Made by a program: the position numbers and the translations under genes | Shown: piece after piece, positions 5,680-6,917 of the stretch | Numbering within the stretch: position 1 is the stretch's first letter | Layout of the letters: each line of letters opens with the position of its first letter | Notes under the pieces: generated by a model | What the model saw: only the letters and a program-made list of their open reading frames with translations | Told to the model about the DNA's origin: nothing | The model's database searches: none | Assembly (NCBI GenBank): GCA_013695855.1 | Contig: JACCZR010000120.1 | Coordinates: 1-6,917 of the forward strand | Length of the DNA: 6,917 bases | From: Thermoleophilaceae bacterium | GTDB lineage: Bacteria; Actinomycetota; Thermoleophilia; Solirubrobacterales; Thermoleophilaceae | Direction: 5' to 3'

Positions 5680-5998
5680 TCCCCCCGGCTCCCGCCGGAG
5701 GCGACCGGCACCGTCCGTCGAGCTGACCGTGAGGGAAGGCGACGAGTGGCTGCCACTCGCCTCCCGCTCAAGGCCGGCAGGAATCGAGCGCCGCGTCCAG
5801 CGGCACGCCTGTGATAGGCAGCGGCGCGGCGTTTCGCCTCATAGAGCACGTCCGTAGAAAGCTTCCCACACCTAAGTTTCGATCCCCGATGTCCAGCTGC
5901 CACACAGAGGGCGCCCGCGCGGGGTGCTCGCTGAGTCGGCAGCCGGCAAGGTGAGAGACTTCGCCGCCCCTGGGATCGTGTTGGCGCTGGCCATCTAG
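5680..5998. other. Intergenic region between the RTX gene and the membrane protein
   Basis: About 320 bases (270 if the membrane gene is taken to start at 5951). It contains the two hairpins described after the RTX gene. The part around 5830-5890 is less GC-rich than its surroundings and could hold the promoter of the downstream gene, but I find no -10/-35 pair that I can defend. Short open frames here look like chance. Confidence 0.5.
5733..5765 (+). terminator. Strong hairpin downstream of the RTX gene, likely terminator
   Basis: CGAGTGG-CTG-CCACTCG forms a seven-pair stem with a three-base loop (5743-5759). It extends through AGG/CCT and GGG/CCC with small bulges on the left arm, giving about 13 pairs in total. 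It lies 53 bases after the RTX stop codon. A smaller hairpin, ccggc-tccc-gccgg (5685-5698), lies right behind the stop. Neither has a U-tract, so the terminator call rests on position and stem strength. Confidence 0.55.
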
Positions 5999-6691
5999 GT
6001 GTTTCTATTCATCAGCGCCGAGGACACCAACGCCGCCATCGAAACGCTCGACAGCATCCTCGGGTTCGCCGAGTTCTTCCTCGTACCAGCCAGCATCCTC
6101 TGGCTGGTCGCCGCGTGGAGGGACCCGAAGTCACGCGGCTTGCGAGCTCCAACCGTACTGGCCCTCATCCTCGCGCTCACCGTCGCTCAGCCGTTCGGCG
6201 TCGTTGCGAGCAAGGAGGCGGGCGCGCCCCCTCCGACGGAGGCAGAGCCCAACGGGGAAAGCGTTCACGTCGCGCATCTGTTCGGCTTCCTCCCGGTTCT
6301 TCCCTTCCGGCTCTACCAGCGGGAGATCTTCCTGTCCGGACTCGGCGAGAACGCGCCAAACGAAACCCTGCGAGTCCGCTCCTGGTTCTGGCTGCCGGTC
6401 CTCACCAACGCGACGCAGGTCGCCGAAACCTGCTCCGACGACGTGCTCACGCCGTGCTGGGAGCCGGGCTACTCCAGCGAACAGAACCTGACGGTCCTTC
6501 GCGATGGCGGCACGCACCTGGCGACGATCGACAATCCCCCCGGCAGAGGAGAGGCCCAAATCCCAGACTCGTTCACCTGGAAGCTCAGGGCCGGAATCGC
6601 GTCGCCCGCCGGGCTCGCCTACTGGGGCCTGGCCGGGTTCCTCGCGATCATGACGCGCCGGCGGCGTTCTCAGTCGAGCAGCCCGACTTGA
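5999..6691 (+). CDS. Multi-pass membrane protein of unknown function, 5' end interrupted by TAG
   Basis: From the GTG at 5999 this gives 230 residues. Hydrophobic segments lie at about residues 20-40 (ILGFAEFFLVPASILWLVAAW), 51-70 (PTVLALILALTVAQPFGVVA) and 200-218, the last followed by TRRRR as a stop-transfer signal. Residues 72-198 form a predicted soluble loop rich in Asn, Pro and Glu, with Cys145 and Cys153 possibly bonded. The family is not recognised. The codon just before the GTG is TAG (5996-5998). The same frame upstream, from a GTG at 5951, reads V-R-D-F-A-A-P-G-I-V-L-A-L-A-I, which joins V-F-L-F-I to make one continuous transmembrane helix. So the original start was probably 5951 (or the GTG at 5924), and the TAG is a nonsense mutation, a sequencing error, or less likely a stop-restart site. 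The gene may be a pseudogene. No good Shine-Dalgarno precedes 5951 or 5999. Confidence 0.68.
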   Translation: MFLFISAEDTNAAIETLDSILGFAEFFLVPASILWLVAAWRDPKSRGLRAPTVLALILALTVAQPFGVVASKEAGAPPPTEAEPNGESVHVAHLFGFLPVLPFRLYQREIFLSGLGENAPNETLRVRSWFWLPVLTNATQVAETCSDDVLTPCWEPGYSSEQNLTVLRDGGTHLATIDNPPGRGEAQIPDSFTWKLRAGIASPAGLAYWGLAGFLAIMTRRRRSQSSSPT

Positions 6692-6702
6692 CCGGAAGCC
6701 AG

Positions 6703-6917
6703 TCACGGACCCGAGGCGCTCGGCGCCGACGCTGGCCGATGGGCGACCCCAGCCGCCGCGGAGGCCCGGGGCTTAGTTGAGATCACGTAGAAGCCCGACT
6801 CCGTGTCCGCGTTGCTGCTGTTCTTGAGTCGAATGGCCGCATCGGAGCCGGGGGGACTCCTATCGGCGCCGTTCAACGTCGGCACCTGCACGCTCGCGAT
6901 CACGGATGGGTCGCTGG
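6703..6917 (-). CDS. C-terminal end of an unknown protein (cut by the right edge)
   Basis: The minus frame is open from the right edge to the TGA at 6705-6703, giving 71 residues. They include IASVQVPTLNGADRSPPG, AAIRLKNSSNADTESGFYVI and an Ala/Pro/Ser-rich tail. Third codon positions are strongly G/C, as in the neighbouring genes, which supports real coding. The composition (Asn, Ser, Thr, alternating hydrophobic residues) would suit a beta-rich secreted or surface protein, but I recognise no family. It converges on the membrane protein gene with only 11 bases between the stop codons and no terminator between them. Confidence 0.5.
   Translation of the reverse strand, partial: SDPSVIASVQVPTLNGADRSPPGSDAAIRLKNSSNADTESGFYVISTKPRASAAAGVAHRPASAPSASGP

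Noticed and set aside
5815..5895. A tRNA-like piece, with gtttcgatcccc resembling a T-loop.
   Set aside because: The flanking bases do not pair into a T-stem, and I found no acceptor stem or D and anticodon arms around it.
5676..5903. A minus-strand open frame of 75 codons between the RTX and membrane protein genes.
   Set aside because: It is very Arg-rich, crosses the hairpins, matches no family I know and has no Shine-Dalgarno. High-GC DNA yields such frames by chance.

Overview
The window is GC-rich bacterial DNA with strong G/C preference at third codon positions. Gene content (a biotin-dependent acyl-CoA carboxylase subunit, an enoyl-CoA hydratase-fold protein, SDR proteins and a secreted RTX-repeat protein ending in a Cys/Arg-rich tail) suggests a high-GC Actinomycetota, possibly Thermoleophilia/Solirubrobacterales. 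The taxonomic call is inference from protein style only.

Left part (1-3420, minus strand): a tightly packed, probably translationally coupled operon. In transcription order it holds an enoyl-CoA hydratase/isomerase-fold protein (3420-2638), an arginase/agmatinase-family protein (2641-1793), an acyl-CoA carboxylase carboxyltransferase subunit (1803-151) and the start of a lipoprotein that runs off the left edge (154-1). The genes overlap by 4, 11 and 4 bases. The lipoprotein appears to start at CTG, with a good Shine-Dalgarno six bases upstream. The hydratase and carboxylase fit a branched-chain or odd-chain acyl-CoA pathway; the ureohydrolase between them is unexplained. All three enzymes have changes at positions that usually set chemistry or specificity.

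Middle (3421-4505): a two-copy GC-rich repeat with hairpin potential and a short palindrome precede two SDR-family remnants lying back to back. The minus-strand one (atypical NAD(P)H-binding SDR) and the plus-strand one (classical SDR) have both lost their N-terminal Rossmann halves, and they meet within about 10 bp near 4038-4045. This looks like one deletion/rearrangement that removed both 5' ends and the shared promoter region, or an assembly chimera.

Right part (4506-6917): a secreted protein with about ten RTX-type Ca-binding nonapeptides (4705-5679), a strong hairpin (5733-5765), a multi-pass membrane protein whose likely first transmembrane helix is interrupted by an in-frame TAG (5951/5999-6691), and the C-terminal end of a convergent unknown gene cut by the right edge (6917-6703). 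I see no RNA genes, CRISPR arrays, insertion sequences or clear phage genes.
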